From Pedobacter sp. AK013 (GTDB taxonomy: Bacteria; Bacteroidota; Bacteroidia; Sphingobacteriales; Sphingobacteriaceae), in the NCBI RefSeq assembly GCF_014205835.1, contig NZ_JACHCQ010000006.1, positions 62,001 to 126,000 of the forward strand: DNA of 64,000 nt, in the 5' to 3' direction. The notes beneath the pieces are model-generated. The model saw only the letters and a program-made list of their open reading frames with translations. It had not been told where the DNA came from and searched no databases. Both the position numbers and the translations under genes were made by a program. This document shows, in pieces, positions 50,136-59,406 of the stretch. Numbering within the stretch: the first letter of the stretch is position 1; the number at the start of each line of letters is the position of its first letter.

Positions 50136-51295
50136 TTCTGAAATATTTTATCAAGATTTTTATAGCAAATTTCCTTCTCGTAACTGATGTTAAATGTCGC
50201 CAACGCATTTTCTGCCTGTTTTTGATATGCAGCTGCATCTGTTAACAGTTCCATAATGTTATTCTTAAACTCAACCGCATCATCACTCACTAAACAACCA
50301 TTGTTGTTTTTGTCAATCAATCCATCTATTCCTCTGGTATTGCAAACAACCGGCATACCATAAGATAGTGCTTCTACTACTTTTATTTTAGTGCCGGTAC
50401 CCGTTAGCATGGGGCATAATGCAACTTTAGCATCAAGGTAATAAGTTGATAGATCTTCAACAAAGTTTACCGAGGTAATATTGGATGCTTTGATAGAAAG
50501 ATGCTCGTTGATCTGCCCAATAACACATATCTGCACATTGGTTGGTAACAAAGGATACACTTCATTAAAAAACCAATTGGCCGATTTTTGATTATGGATA
50601 TTATCACTCGCAACATATATCAAATCGAACGATTTTTCTTCAATAGTACCAACATTTTTAGGTTTATCCAGCATCATTGGAGCTAACACAACCTTATTTT
50701 TACAGAACTGGCTAAATACATACTGTTCCTCAACAGAAATAGCCAAAGCAATATCAAATAAGGAAATTCTTCTGATTTCTTCTTTAAAAGACTGCCCGAT
50801 ATTAACCTTTCTTTGAAGTTGAGCTGTTATAAAATCATGCGTATCGATTACTGTTACTGCTTTTTTTGTAAAAGGATTGTGCTCTACCAAAGTAGCCCAG
50901 CTGGCATAGTTAATAAAGATATAATCGTAGTCGTTTTTTTCTAAGATTTTTTTGAAAGCCCGCTTAAACCTTAAAGTAACCAACTCTGGGAATTGAAGTG
51001 GAAAAAACCAAGCCTTATTTGAATAGAAAAAATTTGGCAGCTTATAAAAAAGCAGGTAATAGAGGATATTTTTTTTTGCAGGTTTTTTTTTAATTACGTA
51101 GGTATTATCAGTAAGGTTAGCTTGTTCAAACGCTTTAATATCTGCTTCATTCCAGCGTCCGGTGTAGTATTCACTTACAAAATCAATTTCAAAATTTCTT
51201 GATTTAAAGTAGCCCAACATGCTTAAAGCCCTGGTTCTGTTCCCCGCATTTTTTTTAAGCGGGTTATCGGGCATAAAGAATAATACTTTTTTCAT
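50132..51295 (-). CDS. glycosyltransferase family 4-like (sugar transferase)
   Basis: A 387-residue GT-B protein. The N-lobe starts K-V-L-F-F-M-P-D-N-P with N-A-G-N-R-T-R-A; the C-lobe has L-C-P-M-L-T-G-T-G-T-K-I-K-V-V-E-A-L-S-Y-G-M-P-V-V, typical of GT4 enzymes. It begins 7 bases after the ABC exporter gene on the same strand, making a three-gene unit exporter-GT4-GT8. Confidence 0.85.
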   Translation of the reverse strand: MKKVLFFMPDNPLKKNAGNRTRALSMLGYFKSRNFEIDFVSEYYTGRWNEADIKAFEQANLTDNTYVIKKKPAKKNILYYLLFYKLPNFFYSNKAWFFPLQFPELVTLRFKRAFKKILEKNDYDYIFINYASWATLVEHNPFTKKAVTVIDTHDFITAQLQRKVNIGQSFKEEIRRISLFDIALAISVEEQYVFSQFCKNKVVLAPMMLDKPKNVGTIEEKSFDLIYVASDNIHNQKSANWFFNEVYPLLPTNVQICVIGQINEHLSIKASNITSVNFVEDLSTYYLDAKVALCPMLTGTGTKIKVVEALSYGMPVVCNTRGIDGLIDKNNNGCLVSDDAVEFKNNIMELLTDAAAYQKQAENALATFNISYEKEICYKNLDKIFQK

Positions 51296-51302
51296 CCGAT
51301 AT

Positions 51303-53120
51303 TTAGTCGTTAAAGGCCTGCATGTCGATTAAACGTCTATATAAACCATTTTTATTCATTAATTCGTTATGGCTTCCACTTTCTACAACTTCACCTTTAT
51401 CAATCACCACAATTTTATCAGCATGCTGTATGGTGCTTAAGCGATGTGCTATAACAATTGAAGTACGGTTTTTCATTAAATTATTTAAAGCTTCCTGTAC
51501 CAATTTTTCAGATTCTGTATCCAGTGCTGATGTGGCTTCATCTAAAAGCATAATTGGAGGGTTGGCTAAAACTGCACGGGCAATACAAACCCGTTGTTTC
51601 TGTCCGCCAGATAATTTATTGCCCCTATCGCCCACATTGGTTTGATAACCATTTTCCGTATTCAAAATAAAATCGTGTGCATTGGCAATTTTTGCTGCTG
51701 CAATCACTTCTTCCTCAGTAGCATCAGATTTAGCAAAGGCGATGTTATTAAAAATGCTGTCGTTAAATAGAAAAGATTCCTGGTTAACGATTCCCATTTG
51801 TGAGCGGATACTTTCTACAGTAAGATCTCTATAATCGTGACCGTCTATTTTAATACTCCCTGATTTTGGATCATGAAAACGTGGTAGCAAATCCATTAAA
51901 GTACTTTTACCTCCTCCTGAAGGACCAACCAAAGCTACAGTTTTTCCTTTTTCAATATCAATGCTGATGTTTTTTAAAACCTGTTTATCTCCGTATGAGA
52001 ATGAAACATCTTTTAAAATTAATGCATTATTGAAATCAGCCAGTACTTCAGCGCCAGTCTTATTTTTAAGTGCCGGTTCAGTATCAATTAAGTCTAGTAC
52101 GCGTTCGCCAGCTGCAATACCCGAGTGAATGCCACTAAAAGAGTCAGCTAGTGCTTTTACAGGCTGTAGTACCTGAGAAAAGGTAGCTAAATAAACTACA
52201 AATTCTGCAGCTTCCAAATCTCCTTTTCCACTTAATATTAACGTACCACCATACAAAAGGATAAATACAACAACTAAAACGCCTAAAGTTTGCGATACCG
52301 GAGAGGCTAATTGCTGCCTTCTGGCCATTTTCCTGTTTAAAAATGAGTAAAACTTGTTTTCAGAATCAAATCTCTCCTTTGCCCGTTCAGTAGCGTTAAA
52401 AGCTTTAATAATTTTTATGCCACTTAGCGATTCATCTAAAAAACCAATCATTTTTGCAAAAGATTCATGTGACTGAGTCGCTTGTTGTTTTAGTCTTTTT
52501 ACGATTTTACTGATGATAAAACCAGAAACAGGAATAACTAATAATGAAAATAAGGTTAGTTTGGCAGAGATAGAAATCAACACGCCGATAAAGAACAGCA
52601 ATTGTAAAGGTTCTTTAAATACAACCTGCAAGGTGTTTGTTACGGTAAACTGAACAACCTGCACATCGGATGCTACTTTTGAGATAATATCGCCTTTACG
52701 CTCGTTATTAAAGTAGCCAACATGTAAATTCATTACATTGTTAAAAACGGTTTTACGTATGTTTAATAGGGTATGCACACGTAAATCTTCCATAAAACGC
52801 TGCGAAAAATAACGGAAAAAGTTGGCAAGAAATACGGTTCCAACAATTATTATGCAGATTACTTTTAGCGCCAGAATTTTATCATCTGCAATAATTCCAT
52901 TGATATATTCATTAAAGCGGCCTAGTAAATCCCAGCTACTTTTCTGTTCTGCAACTTTAGCCGGATCACATTTCCCTAAAAAAAGCGCCTGCATAAGCGG
53001 GCCGAGTAATGTAAAAAGGAATGTATTAAAAAAAATCGCAAATAATGTCGTAATCAGATAAGGTATTGCAAATTTTTCAATCGGCTTCGCAAATGATAAT
53101 AAACGAAAATAAGTTTTCAT
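51303..53120 (-). CDS. ABC exporter, fused permease-ATPase (MsbA-like)
   Basis: A 605-residue half-transporter. Six membrane helices fill residues 1-320; the ATPase has Walker A G-P-S-G-G-G-K-S-T, the signature L-S-G-G-Q-K-Q-R, Walker B I-M-L-L-D-E and the H-loop A-H-R-L-S-T. Family members such as MsbA and PglK flip lipid A or lipid-linked oligosaccharide across the inner membrane. It leads the exporter-GT4-GT8 unit inside the glycan cluster, which favours a lipid-linked glycan as substrate. An insert of about 40 residues after helix 1 is longer than in MsbA. Confidence 0.88.
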   Translation of the reverse strand: MKTYFRLLSFAKPIEKFAIPYLITTLFAIFFNTFLFTLLGPLMQALFLGKCDPAKVAEQKSSWDLLGRFNEYINGIIADDKILALKVICIIIVGTVFLANFFRYFSQRFMEDLRVHTLLNIRKTVFNNVMNLHVGYFNNERKGDIISKVASDVQVVQFTVTNTLQVVFKEPLQLLFFIGVLISISAKLTLFSLLVIPVSGFIISKIVKRLKQQATQSHESFAKMIGFLDESLSGIKIIKAFNATERAKERFDSENKFYSFLNRKMARRQQLASPVSQTLGVLVVVFILLYGGTLILSGKGDLEAAEFVVYLATFSQVLQPVKALADSFSGIHSGIAAGERVLDLIDTEPALKNKTGAEVLADFNNALILKDVSFSYGDKQVLKNISIDIEKGKTVALVGPSGGGKSTLMDLLPRFHDPKSGSIKIDGHDYRDLTVESIRSQMGIVNQESFLFNDSIFNNIAFAKSDATEEEVIAAAKIANAHDFILNTENGYQTNVGDRGNKLSGGQKQRVCIARAVLANPPIMLLDEATSALDTESEKLVQEALNNLMKNRTSIVIAHRLSTIQHADKIVVIDKGEVVESGSHNELMNKNGLYRRLIDMQAFND

Positions 53121-53371
53121 TAAGTATGGTATATAACGGAACTTAGGGAATCCCTAGCCGTAAAAAATTAAAATAAAGTTCAGGCAAATGTACGGTTTTT
53201 CAGATATATGAATAAGGCCTCAGCGCTTTACCTAATTAAAATTACAATCATCTAATTTTAAAAGGAGTATGCATTATAATGAATGATGCATCAATGGAGA
53301 CAAATTGATATTCATTGGACTGATGAATTTTGTTATTCTGAAATAATATAAAAAGTAACAAAGAAGAAACG

Positions 53372-54439
53372 CTATTTTTCTCCGTTATTCAAACATTCCT
53401 GATATAAATTCAAATACTGGTTGGCGGCTATTTCCCATGAAAACTTTTCTGCCTGGGCAATTGCTTCACAATAACGATTATTCTGAACAAAATCACTCAT
53501 TCCTTTATTAAATACCTCCTGCATGTGGTCAGGTTCAAAATTATCAAAGTAATAAGCTACATCGCCGCCAACCTCGGGCAATGACGTAAATTTTGATAGA
53601 AATGCAGGTTTTCCAAAATGCATGGCTTCAATAATCGGCAGGCCGAAGCCTTCGGCAACAGATGGGAATAAAAAAGCATCGCAATTTTTGTAATACCATG
53701 TTTTATCTTCGTCAGAAATTGGACCTGTAATATGCACCCTATCTAAACAGTTATATTTTTCTGCTTCTTCTAAAATCCTTTGTTTATGTGGAGTTTCCCT
53801 ACCCGAAATAACGAGATGAAAATCATTCCCTTTTAGTAAAGCGGGAAGTAGGTGAAATCCTTTCTGTACCGATAATAATCCTATAGTAAATAAGAAAGGC
53901 TTTGGTGGAACAAAGCTGGGGTTATGTTTTTCATCTGCAATCAACTTATCTGCACCATTATAAATAACACTAACTTTTTCTTTAGCCTCAGGGAAGTAGT
54001 TTACAACATCATTCGCAACAAACTGCGATATGCATACAATTTTATCGCATTGTGATATCAGCCTACCGAGTTTTTTTAAATAAACCTGGATTCTGTGCGG
54101 CTTGCTAAATTTTAAATGCACTTTGTTCATGTCGTGAACAGTCATTATTTTTTTTGCATTTACTCTGCTTGGCCTTAGTCTGCACGTTTGATCAGAGAGA
54201 TGAACAACATCAAAGTCATTTTTTCCCTTAAAGAATAGCCTGTCTAACCTGGATAGATAAATGATATCAACCAAACCATTAAAAAGATATTGAGTGTGTT
54301 TAAAAAGATAAAATTTGAGCTTAAATTTCCCTTTGTTTTCCTGGATCAATGCATCGCCCAGCCCTTTTCCGAAAGAAAAATAACCACAATTGGCATCTTT
54401 CATCGAATCGAAGGTTACTAAGACATTGGGCTTTTTCAT
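53372..54439 (-). CDS. glycosyltransferase family 4
   Basis: A 355-residue GT-B enzyme. The N-lobe includes V-H-D-M-N (near 116) and the I-S-Q-F-V-A-N-D segment. The C-lobe has G-L-L-S-V-Q-K-G-F-H-L-L with the donor-phosphate Lys, S-V-A-E-G-F-G-L-P-I-I-E-A-M with the E-x7-E motif, and S-L-P-E-V-G-G-D-V-A. It is preceded by a 48-base gap to the next transferase on the same strand and followed by 251 bases without a gene. Confidence 0.87.
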   Translation of the reverse strand: MKKPNVLVTFDSMKDANCGYFSFGKGLGDALIQENKGKFKLKFYLFKHTQYLFNGLVDIIYLSRLDRLFFKGKNDFDVVHLSDQTCRLRPSRVNAKKIMTVHDMNKVHLKFSKPHRIQVYLKKLGRLISQCDKIVCISQFVANDVVNYFPEAKEKVSVIYNGADKLIADEKHNPSFVPPKPFLFTIGLLSVQKGFHLLPALLKGNDFHLVISGRETPHKQRILEEAEKYNCLDRVHITGPISDEDKTWYYKNCDAFLFPSVAEGFGLPIIEAMHFGKPAFLSKFTSLPEVGGDVAYYFDNFEPDHMQEVFNKGMSDFVQNNRYCEAIAQAEKFSWEIAANQYLNLYQECLNNGEK

Positions 54440-54487
54440 TAATAATGTAATTTAATGGTACAAATATAGGCAGATTTAAATTGAAGC

Positions 54488-55363
54488 TTATTTTACGATT
54501 TTATAATTCCGGTATTCAAACAAACGTAATCCGGTTAAATCTTCAATTTTTTGCAAAATTCTCCTTCGAAAATTCATTTTTGGCGTTTCCTTGGTTAAAT
54601 CTTTCTCAAATTTCCAGTTTGCGGCTGTAATTCTTGTTTGCATTACTTTTGGGTGGCTACCTTTAAAATGAACCAAACGATCGGCATTGTGCATATCGTA
54701 TGTTTCCTGGATGGGGTAATTTTCTTCAATCCACTCTTCTGTTTGATAAAATTGGTTAAAATTCCGCACTTTGCCCTGCAATCCTTTTGGTGGTTTTACC
54801 CAACCGTAATGATAAATGTACGCATCAATTAATTTAACCCTGAGTTTTCTATCATTAATCCTAAAGCCTTGTGCATCGCGGTAAGAGTGTACACCCGGCA
54901 GGTTTTTGATAATTCTAACTTCTCTTCTGTACCAGCGCCTCGATTCGGCAAGATAATCGTAAGAAGCGTAAAAATGTTTATATTTTAACAAGAGGGCCTC
55001 CACATTCGAATTGTTAAGCTCCTGTTCCATTTCTTTTTTGATCAAGGGAAGATAATCTTCATGGATGGCTTCATCACCTTGAATGTAGATCATCCAATCT
55101 GTATCAGATGGTATTTGAGCAAGGGCCTTATTGGTTTCGTCAGCAAAAACACGCCCCCCTTCCCTTATGTTGTCATCCCAAACGGTATCAATTGTTCTGA
55201 TTTTAGGATCGATGCCTTTAACCATTTCAGAAGTTTCATCTGTAGAGTTCCCCAACGCGACAATAAAATCGTCGCACAATGGAAGCACAGAAAGTATCGC
55301 TTCTTTTGCAGGGTAGTCGTTAACAATCGCATTTCTTAAAAATGTAAAACCAGTAACTTTCAT
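54488..55363 (-). CDS. glycosyltransferase family 2-like protein
   Basis: A 291-residue GT2-type protein, started at ATG 55363 (M-K-V-T-G-F-T-F-L-R-N) because the upstream start would overlap the divergent meaB promoter. It shows L-G-N-S-T-D-E-T near 38-45 and a divergent metal site: Q-G-D-E-A replaces the usual D-x-D. An aromatic/basic stretch around R-R-W-Y-R-R-E-V-R-I-I follows. Such proteins are often annotated as glycosyltransferases without a proven reaction. It marks the end of the glycan cluster. Confidence 0.75.
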   Translation of the reverse strand: MKVTGFTFLRNAIVNDYPAKEAILSVLPLCDDFIVALGNSTDETSEMVKGIDPKIRTIDTVWDDNIREGGRVFADETNKALAQIPSDTDWMIYIQGDEAIHEDYLPLIKKEMEQELNNSNVEALLLKYKHFYASYDYLAESRRWYRREVRIIKNLPGVHSYRDAQGFRINDRKLRVKLIDAYIYHYGWVKPPKGLQGKVRNFNQFYQTEEWIEENYPIQETYDMHNADRLVHFKGSHPKVMQTRITAANWKFEKDLTKETPKMNFRRRILQKIEDLTGLRLFEYRNYKIVK

Positions 55364-55419
55364 TATGGGGCACTTGTAGCTAATAATTTTTGTTAATTTG
55401 TACAAAGATAGTTTTATTG

Positions 55420-56316
55420 ATGAATACGCATCTATCCATTTTAAGCGAAGTAAAGGCGGGCAATTATAAGGTTTTGGCTAGAACATTAACACTTGTTGAA
55501 AATGATATTAAGCCAGCCGATTCGATTTTAAGAGATTTAGATAGTGGGGTTAATGCGCCAGTTTTAGGTATTACCGGACCGCCTGGAGCAGGTAAAAGTA
55601 CTTTGGTAAATGCCATAACCAATTATTTTACCTCTAAAGGAAAGCGCATCGCTATATTGGCGATTGATCCAACTTCTCCTTTTAATTTTGGTTCGTTATT
55701 GGGCGATCGAATCCGCATGGCTGGTCAGTTTAATAATCCAAATGTTTTTATCCGGTCATTGGCTACACGCGGTGCTTTGGGTGGTATTTCGGCAAAAACG
55801 ATTGAGATGGTTGACGTTTTAAAAGCAGCTAATTTTGATCTGATTATTGTAGAAACCGTTGGTGTTGGGCAATCGGAAGTAGAAATTGCAGGACTGGCTG
55901 ACAAAACTGTTGTTGTTTTGGTCCCTGAATCTGGAGATGAGGTACAAAATATCAAATCTGGTTTGATGGAGATTGCTGATTGTTTTGTTATCAACAAGGC
56001 AGATAGGGAAGGTGCCGATGTTTTTGCCAATAATTTAAAGAAAATTGTTCATCAGGGAACAAAGACTATCCCAATATTAAAAACAGTGGGCGATAAAAAT
56101 ACAGGGATTGATGAACTATGTGTATGGATAATCAAACCACTTGCTTCTGATCATAACAGAAAAGCTTTTCTACTTGCAGAGAAAGCCTGGCGACTTATTC
56201 AACATGAGAAAATGAGGATTGTAGATAAAAAAGGGCTGCTAGAAAAAGTTCAGGCAGCCTTAAAGCAAGGTGATTTTAATATTTATCGGTTTGCAGATGA
56301 GTTTGGCAATGGTTAA
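55420..56316 (+). CDS. meaB: methylmalonyl-CoA mutase-associated GTPase MeaB
   Basis: A G3E-type P-loop GTPase that guards B12-dependent methylmalonyl-CoA mutase from inactivation. Walker A is G-P-P-G-A-G-K-S-T (53-61); D-P-T-S-P-F, T-V-G-V-G-Q-S-E and N-K-A-D-R complete the nucleotide site. Start ATG 55420 (M-N-T-H-L-S) is preferred over 55390. The length of 298 residues fits. The mutase genes are not in the window. Older annotations call it ArgK. Confidence 0.93.
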   Translation: MNTHLSILSEVKAGNYKVLARTLTLVENDIKPADSILRDLDSGVNAPVLGITGPPGAGKSTLVNAITNYFTSKGKRIAILAIDPTSPFNFGSLLGDRIRMAGQFNNPNVFIRSLATRGALGGISAKTIEMVDVLKAANFDLIIVETVGVGQSEVEIAGLADKTVVVLVPESGDEVQNIKSGLMEIADCFVINKADREGADVFANNLKKIVHQGTKTIPILKTVGDKNTGIDELCVWIIKPLASDHNRKAFLLAEKAWRLIQHEKMRIVDKKGLLEKVQAALKQGDFNIYRFADEFGNG

Positions 56317-56352
56317 TCTCTAAATTGTTGAAACCAGTTAACCGCAAACAAA

Positions 56353-57642
56353 CTAACTATTCATAATCTCCTCAATTTCTTCAGCTTCTAGCGGTATATC
56401 GGCCATTAGATCTATATTTCCCTTTGCAGTGATAAGGATATTATTTTCTAAACGGATACCTAAACCCTCTTCTGGAATATAGATGCCTGGTTCAACCGTA
56501 AGAATGTTTCCGTTAGCAAATGGCGTATATCTTCCTGCAAAGTCATGTACATCTATACCCAAGTGATGCGAATTGCCATGCATAAAATATTTTTTATAGG
56601 CTGGCCATGCTGCGGTTTGGTTCTTTACATCTGCTGTAGAAATGAGCCCAAGATTAATCAGTTGTTCAGTCATAATTTCGCCAACTTGTTCGTGGTAGGT
56701 ATTCCATATGGTTCCTTCGCCAATTAATTTAATTGATGCTTTCATTACGTGGAGTACCGCATTATATACATCCTTTTGCCTTTTTGTAAATCGGCCATTA
56801 ACAGGAATGGAACGGCTCATATCTGCATTATAATTGGCATATTCTGCGCCAAAATCGAAAAGTATTACATCCCCATCTTTACATACCTGATTATTATCGT
56901 TGTAGTGTAGAATGTTTGCATTATGGCCGGAAGCAATAATAGGCGTGTAGGCATGGCCTGTTGCACCTTGACGGATAAATTCGTGTATAATCTCTGCTTC
57001 AATCTCATATTCTTTAACACCAGGCTTGGTAAATTTTAATACCCTAATAAAAGCATCACGGGTTATTGCCGACGCCTTTTTTGTTAGTTCGACCTCAAGA
57101 TCTGATTTAATTGCACGTAAATTTCGCATAATTGGTGCCGAGCGTTCATAATGATGCAATGGATATTTTGCTCTCATTTTCTCAATAAACCGGATATCAC
57201 GATAAGGAACTTCGTGGGCATACCTATCATTTTCATTTGTATTTAAATAAATATGATCAGCATAGTTCACAATGCTATGCAAAATGTTATCAAAATCCTC
57301 TAACCAGTATACGGCTTGAATCCCCGAAGCCTCTTTAGCTTGCTCCTTTGTATACTTATATCCCTCCCAAACTTTAATATAATCATTAGTCTGTCTTAAA
57401 AACAGGACTTCTCTGTACAATGGATTAGGACAATCAGGAAATAATAATAAAATTGTTTGTTCTTGATCAATTCCAGATAAATAAAATAAATCAGGATTTT
57501 GCTTAAAAACGAAGTTCTGATCGCCACTTCTAGGGAATTCATCACTTGAATTGAATATGGCTAATGAGTTGTTTTTTAGATGTTTAGTTAAATTATTTCT
57601 ATTTAAAATAAATAATGACTGATTGATGGTAGGATATTTCAT
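56353..57642 (-). CDS. pepP: Xaa-Pro aminopeptidase (aminopeptidase P)
   Basis: A dinuclear metallopeptidase that removes an N-terminal residue before proline. An AMP_N domain fills the first about 150 residues. The pita-bread catalytic domain has F-D-F-G-A-E-Y and N-A-D-M-S-R (two Asp ligands), H-H-L-G-I-D-V-H-D (His ligand and partner), T-V-E-P-G-I-Y and G-I-R-L-E-N (two Glu ligands). The length of 429 residues is normal. Cytoplasmic, no signal peptide. Divergent from the OmpA-family gene. Confidence 0.93.
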   Translation of the reverse strand: MKYPTINQSLFILNRNNLTKHLKNNSLAIFNSSDEFPRSGDQNFVFKQNPDLFYLSGIDQEQTILLLFPDCPNPLYREVLFLRQTNDYIKVWEGYKYTKEQAKEASGIQAVYWLEDFDNILHSIVNYADHIYLNTNENDRYAHEVPYRDIRFIEKMRAKYPLHHYERSAPIMRNLRAIKSDLEVELTKKASAITRDAFIRVLKFTKPGVKEYEIEAEIIHEFIRQGATGHAYTPIIASGHNANILHYNDNNQVCKDGDVILFDFGAEYANYNADMSRSIPVNGRFTKRQKDVYNAVLHVMKASIKLIGEGTIWNTYHEQVGEIMTEQLINLGLISTADVKNQTAAWPAYKKYFMHGNSHHLGIDVHDFAGRYTPFANGNILTVEPGIYIPEEGLGIRLENNILITAKGNIDLMADIPLEAEEIEEIMNS

Positions 57643-57727
57643 GAAAATGGTATTTTTATAAGGGTAATGGCCAAATGTAATAAAATGATTAATTACTGTG
57701 AAGTTTGGAACGGAGTTTGTATAAAAG

Positions 57728-57757
57728 TTTGAAAATTTAAAATTTTGTTTAATTTTG
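57728..57757 (+). promoter_or_regulatory. promoter of the OmpA-family gene
   Basis: TTTG (57728-57731), an 18-base spacer and TAATTTTG (57750-57757) match the Bacteroidota promoter. The following leader is very A-rich up to the ATG (57814), a feature of efficient translation starts in this phylum. Confidence 0.7.
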
Positions 57758-57813
57758 CGATTACTAAAAAATTAATCAATTAAATTGTTTAACCCTTAAA
57801 AAAGAAAAAGATT

Positions 57814-59160
57814 ATGAATTATTCTACTTTAAAGAAAAGTGTTGCGCTTTCTTTAGTGGCATTAACAGGAGTTGCTTCTCTTGCTGTCGCTCAAGATGCA
57901 CCTGCAACCACTTCTGCTGTCAAGGTATTTGGCGGTAGAGGACAGTACAGAACTTGGTCTATCGGTGTACATGGTGGTGTTTTAATGCCAGTTGTGGCTA
58001 TCGGTGGTTCAAACGATTTCAATAAATGGGATGCTAACTTAGGTTACGGTTTAAACATCCGTAAACAATTAGGTCACTCATTCGGTTTAGAATTAAACGG
58101 AACTCGTGGTAAACTTTCAGGTAATAACGAAGGTATTTCTAACCCAGCTGTAAAAGATTTCGAAACTCAATTACAATATGCTGTAGATTTACGTGGTGTT
58201 GTTAACGTTGGTTCTATCGATTTCTTACGTCGTGAAAACTCAGTAGGTTTCTTCGTAACTGCTGGTGGTGGTTATATGGCTTATGCTCCTAAAATTACTT
58301 TAGCTAATGGTTCTCAAATAGACTGGAAAGGTAAAGCTATAGGTCCTGCTGATGACAGACATGATGCTAAAGATTATGTAAAAGGTTTCTACATTCCGGT
58401 TGGTGCTGGTGTTAAATTCAAAGTTTCTGAGCGTGTTAACTTTAACTTAGGTTACACTATGAACTTTGTTGATGCTGATAACTTAGACGGAGTTTATGCA
58501 AAAGGTCAAACTAAAGATAAATTCTCTTACGGTTATGCTGGTTTAGAATTCTCTTTAGGTTCTTCTGCTAAACCAACTTTAGAGTGGACTAACCCATTAG
58601 CTACTATGTACGATGAGTTAAAAGATCCAACTTTACGTCAAGAAGTTGAAGCATTGAAAAACCGTGTTTCTGCTGTTGAGAAATCTGTTGAAGATTTGAA
58701 AAAAGATAGTGATGGTGACGGTGTTGCTGATCAATTCGATAAATGCCCAGGAACTCCTGCTGGTACTGCTGTTGATGGTTCAGGTTGTCCTCTTCCAAAA
58801 GTTGAGGCTCCTACTACTGCTCCAAGCACTGTAACAGGTTTCGAAAAAATCGGTTTCGATTTCAACTCTTCAGTTTTAAAAACTGAGTCTTACCCTACTT
58901 TAGATAAATTATCTTCAGTGTTACGTGAAAACGGTGGTAAAGTAACTGTAAACGGTTACGCTTCAAGCGAAGGTACTGCTGCATATAACTTGAAATTATC
59001 TAAAGACAGAGCTAACTCTGTTAAAACTTACTTAGTAAACTCTGGCGTTAACGCTAGTCAAGTTGCTACTAAAGGTTATGGCGAAGCTAATCCAATTGCT
59101 TCTAACGATACTGAAGAAGGTCGTATCCAAAACCGTCGTGTTGAAACTGCTAGAAACTAG
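57814..59160 (+). CDS. OmpA-family outer-membrane protein with TSP3-like linker
   Basis: A 448-residue porin-like protein. A signal peptide (1-27, ending A-V-A-Q) precedes an eight-strand-type barrel (about 40-250), a coiled segment and a calcium-binding-type linker D-S-D-G-D-G-V-A-D-Q-F-D-K-C-P-G-T-P (about 300-317). The C-terminal OmpA domain (about 345-448) has N-G-Y-A-S-S-E-G and the peptidoglycan-binding end R-I-Q-N-R-R-V-E. The codon choice is strongly uniform (GGT, GCT, GTT, AAC, TTA), unlike neighbouring genes, indicating very high expression. It probably tethers the outer membrane to peptidoglycan. Confidence 0.93.
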   Translation: MNYSTLKKSVALSLVALTGVASLAVAQDAPATTSAVKVFGGRGQYRTWSIGVHGGVLMPVVAIGGSNDFNKWDANLGYGLNIRKQLGHSFGLELNGTRGKLSGNNEGISNPAVKDFETQLQYAVDLRGVVNVGSIDFLRRENSVGFFVTAGGGYMAYAPKITLANGSQIDWKGKAIGPADDRHDAKDYVKGFYIPVGAGVKFKVSERVNFNLGYTMNFVDADNLDGVYAKGQTKDKFSYGYAGLEFSLGSSAKPTLEWTNPLATMYDELKDPTLRQEVEALKNRVSAVEKSVEDLKKDSDGDGVADQFDKCPGTPAGTAVDGSGCPLPKVEAPTTAPSTVTGFEKIGFDFNSSVLKTESYPTLDKLSSVLRENGGKVTVNGYASSEGTAAYNLKLSKDRANSVKTYLVNSGVNASQVATKGYGEANPIASNDTEEGRIQNRRVETARN

Positions 59161-59181
59161 TATTTCAATATAAAAATTAAG

Positions 59182-59211
59182 AAAGTCCCGATGCAAATCG
59201 GGACTTTTTTT
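59182..59211 (+). terminator. terminator of the OmpA-family gene
   Basis: AAAGTCCCGAT (59182-59192), loop GCAA, ATCGGGACTTT (59197-59207) with a T7 tract; 21 bases after the stop. Confidence 0.92.
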
Positions 59212-59257
59212 ATGCCTTTTAATTTTCTGTATTAAGCTTTTTAGCTAAGTTTGTATT

Positions 59258-59395
59258 ATGTATTTCTTTAGAAAAAAGGATCCCAACAGGCCCAATAACA
59301 TCAACCTCAGAATTATGCATTTTATTAATGCATTGGCCATCCTAATTTTTCTGGCAGGTATCATCTACAAGCTTATCCAATGGCTTGCTAAATAA
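59258..59395 (+). CDS. 45-residue single-span membrane peptide (DUF6728-like)
   Basis: ATG 59258 to TAA 59395 encodes 45 residues: a polar start with F-F-R-K-K-D-P-N-R-P-N-N, then one hydrophobic helix (about 23-39) ending Y-K-L-I-Q-W-L-A-K. The R-K-K-D-P-N-x-P motif followed by a helix recalls the DUF6728 small membrane proteins of Bacteroidota. It sits between a strong terminator and ridA, whose ATG follows after 11 bases, so the two probably share a transcript. A TAAGTTTG (59246-59253) immediately upstream may be their -7 box. Function unknown. Confidence 0.68.
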   Translation: MYFFRKKDPNRPNNINLRIMHFINALAILIFLAGIIYKLIQWLAK

Positions 59396-59406
59396 CCCAA
59401 ATTGTT

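Noticed and set aside
43916..55363. Horizontally acquired genomic island with mobile genes
   Set aside because: No integrase, transposase, tRNA or flanking direct repeat was seen at either border, so only local composition hints at transfer.
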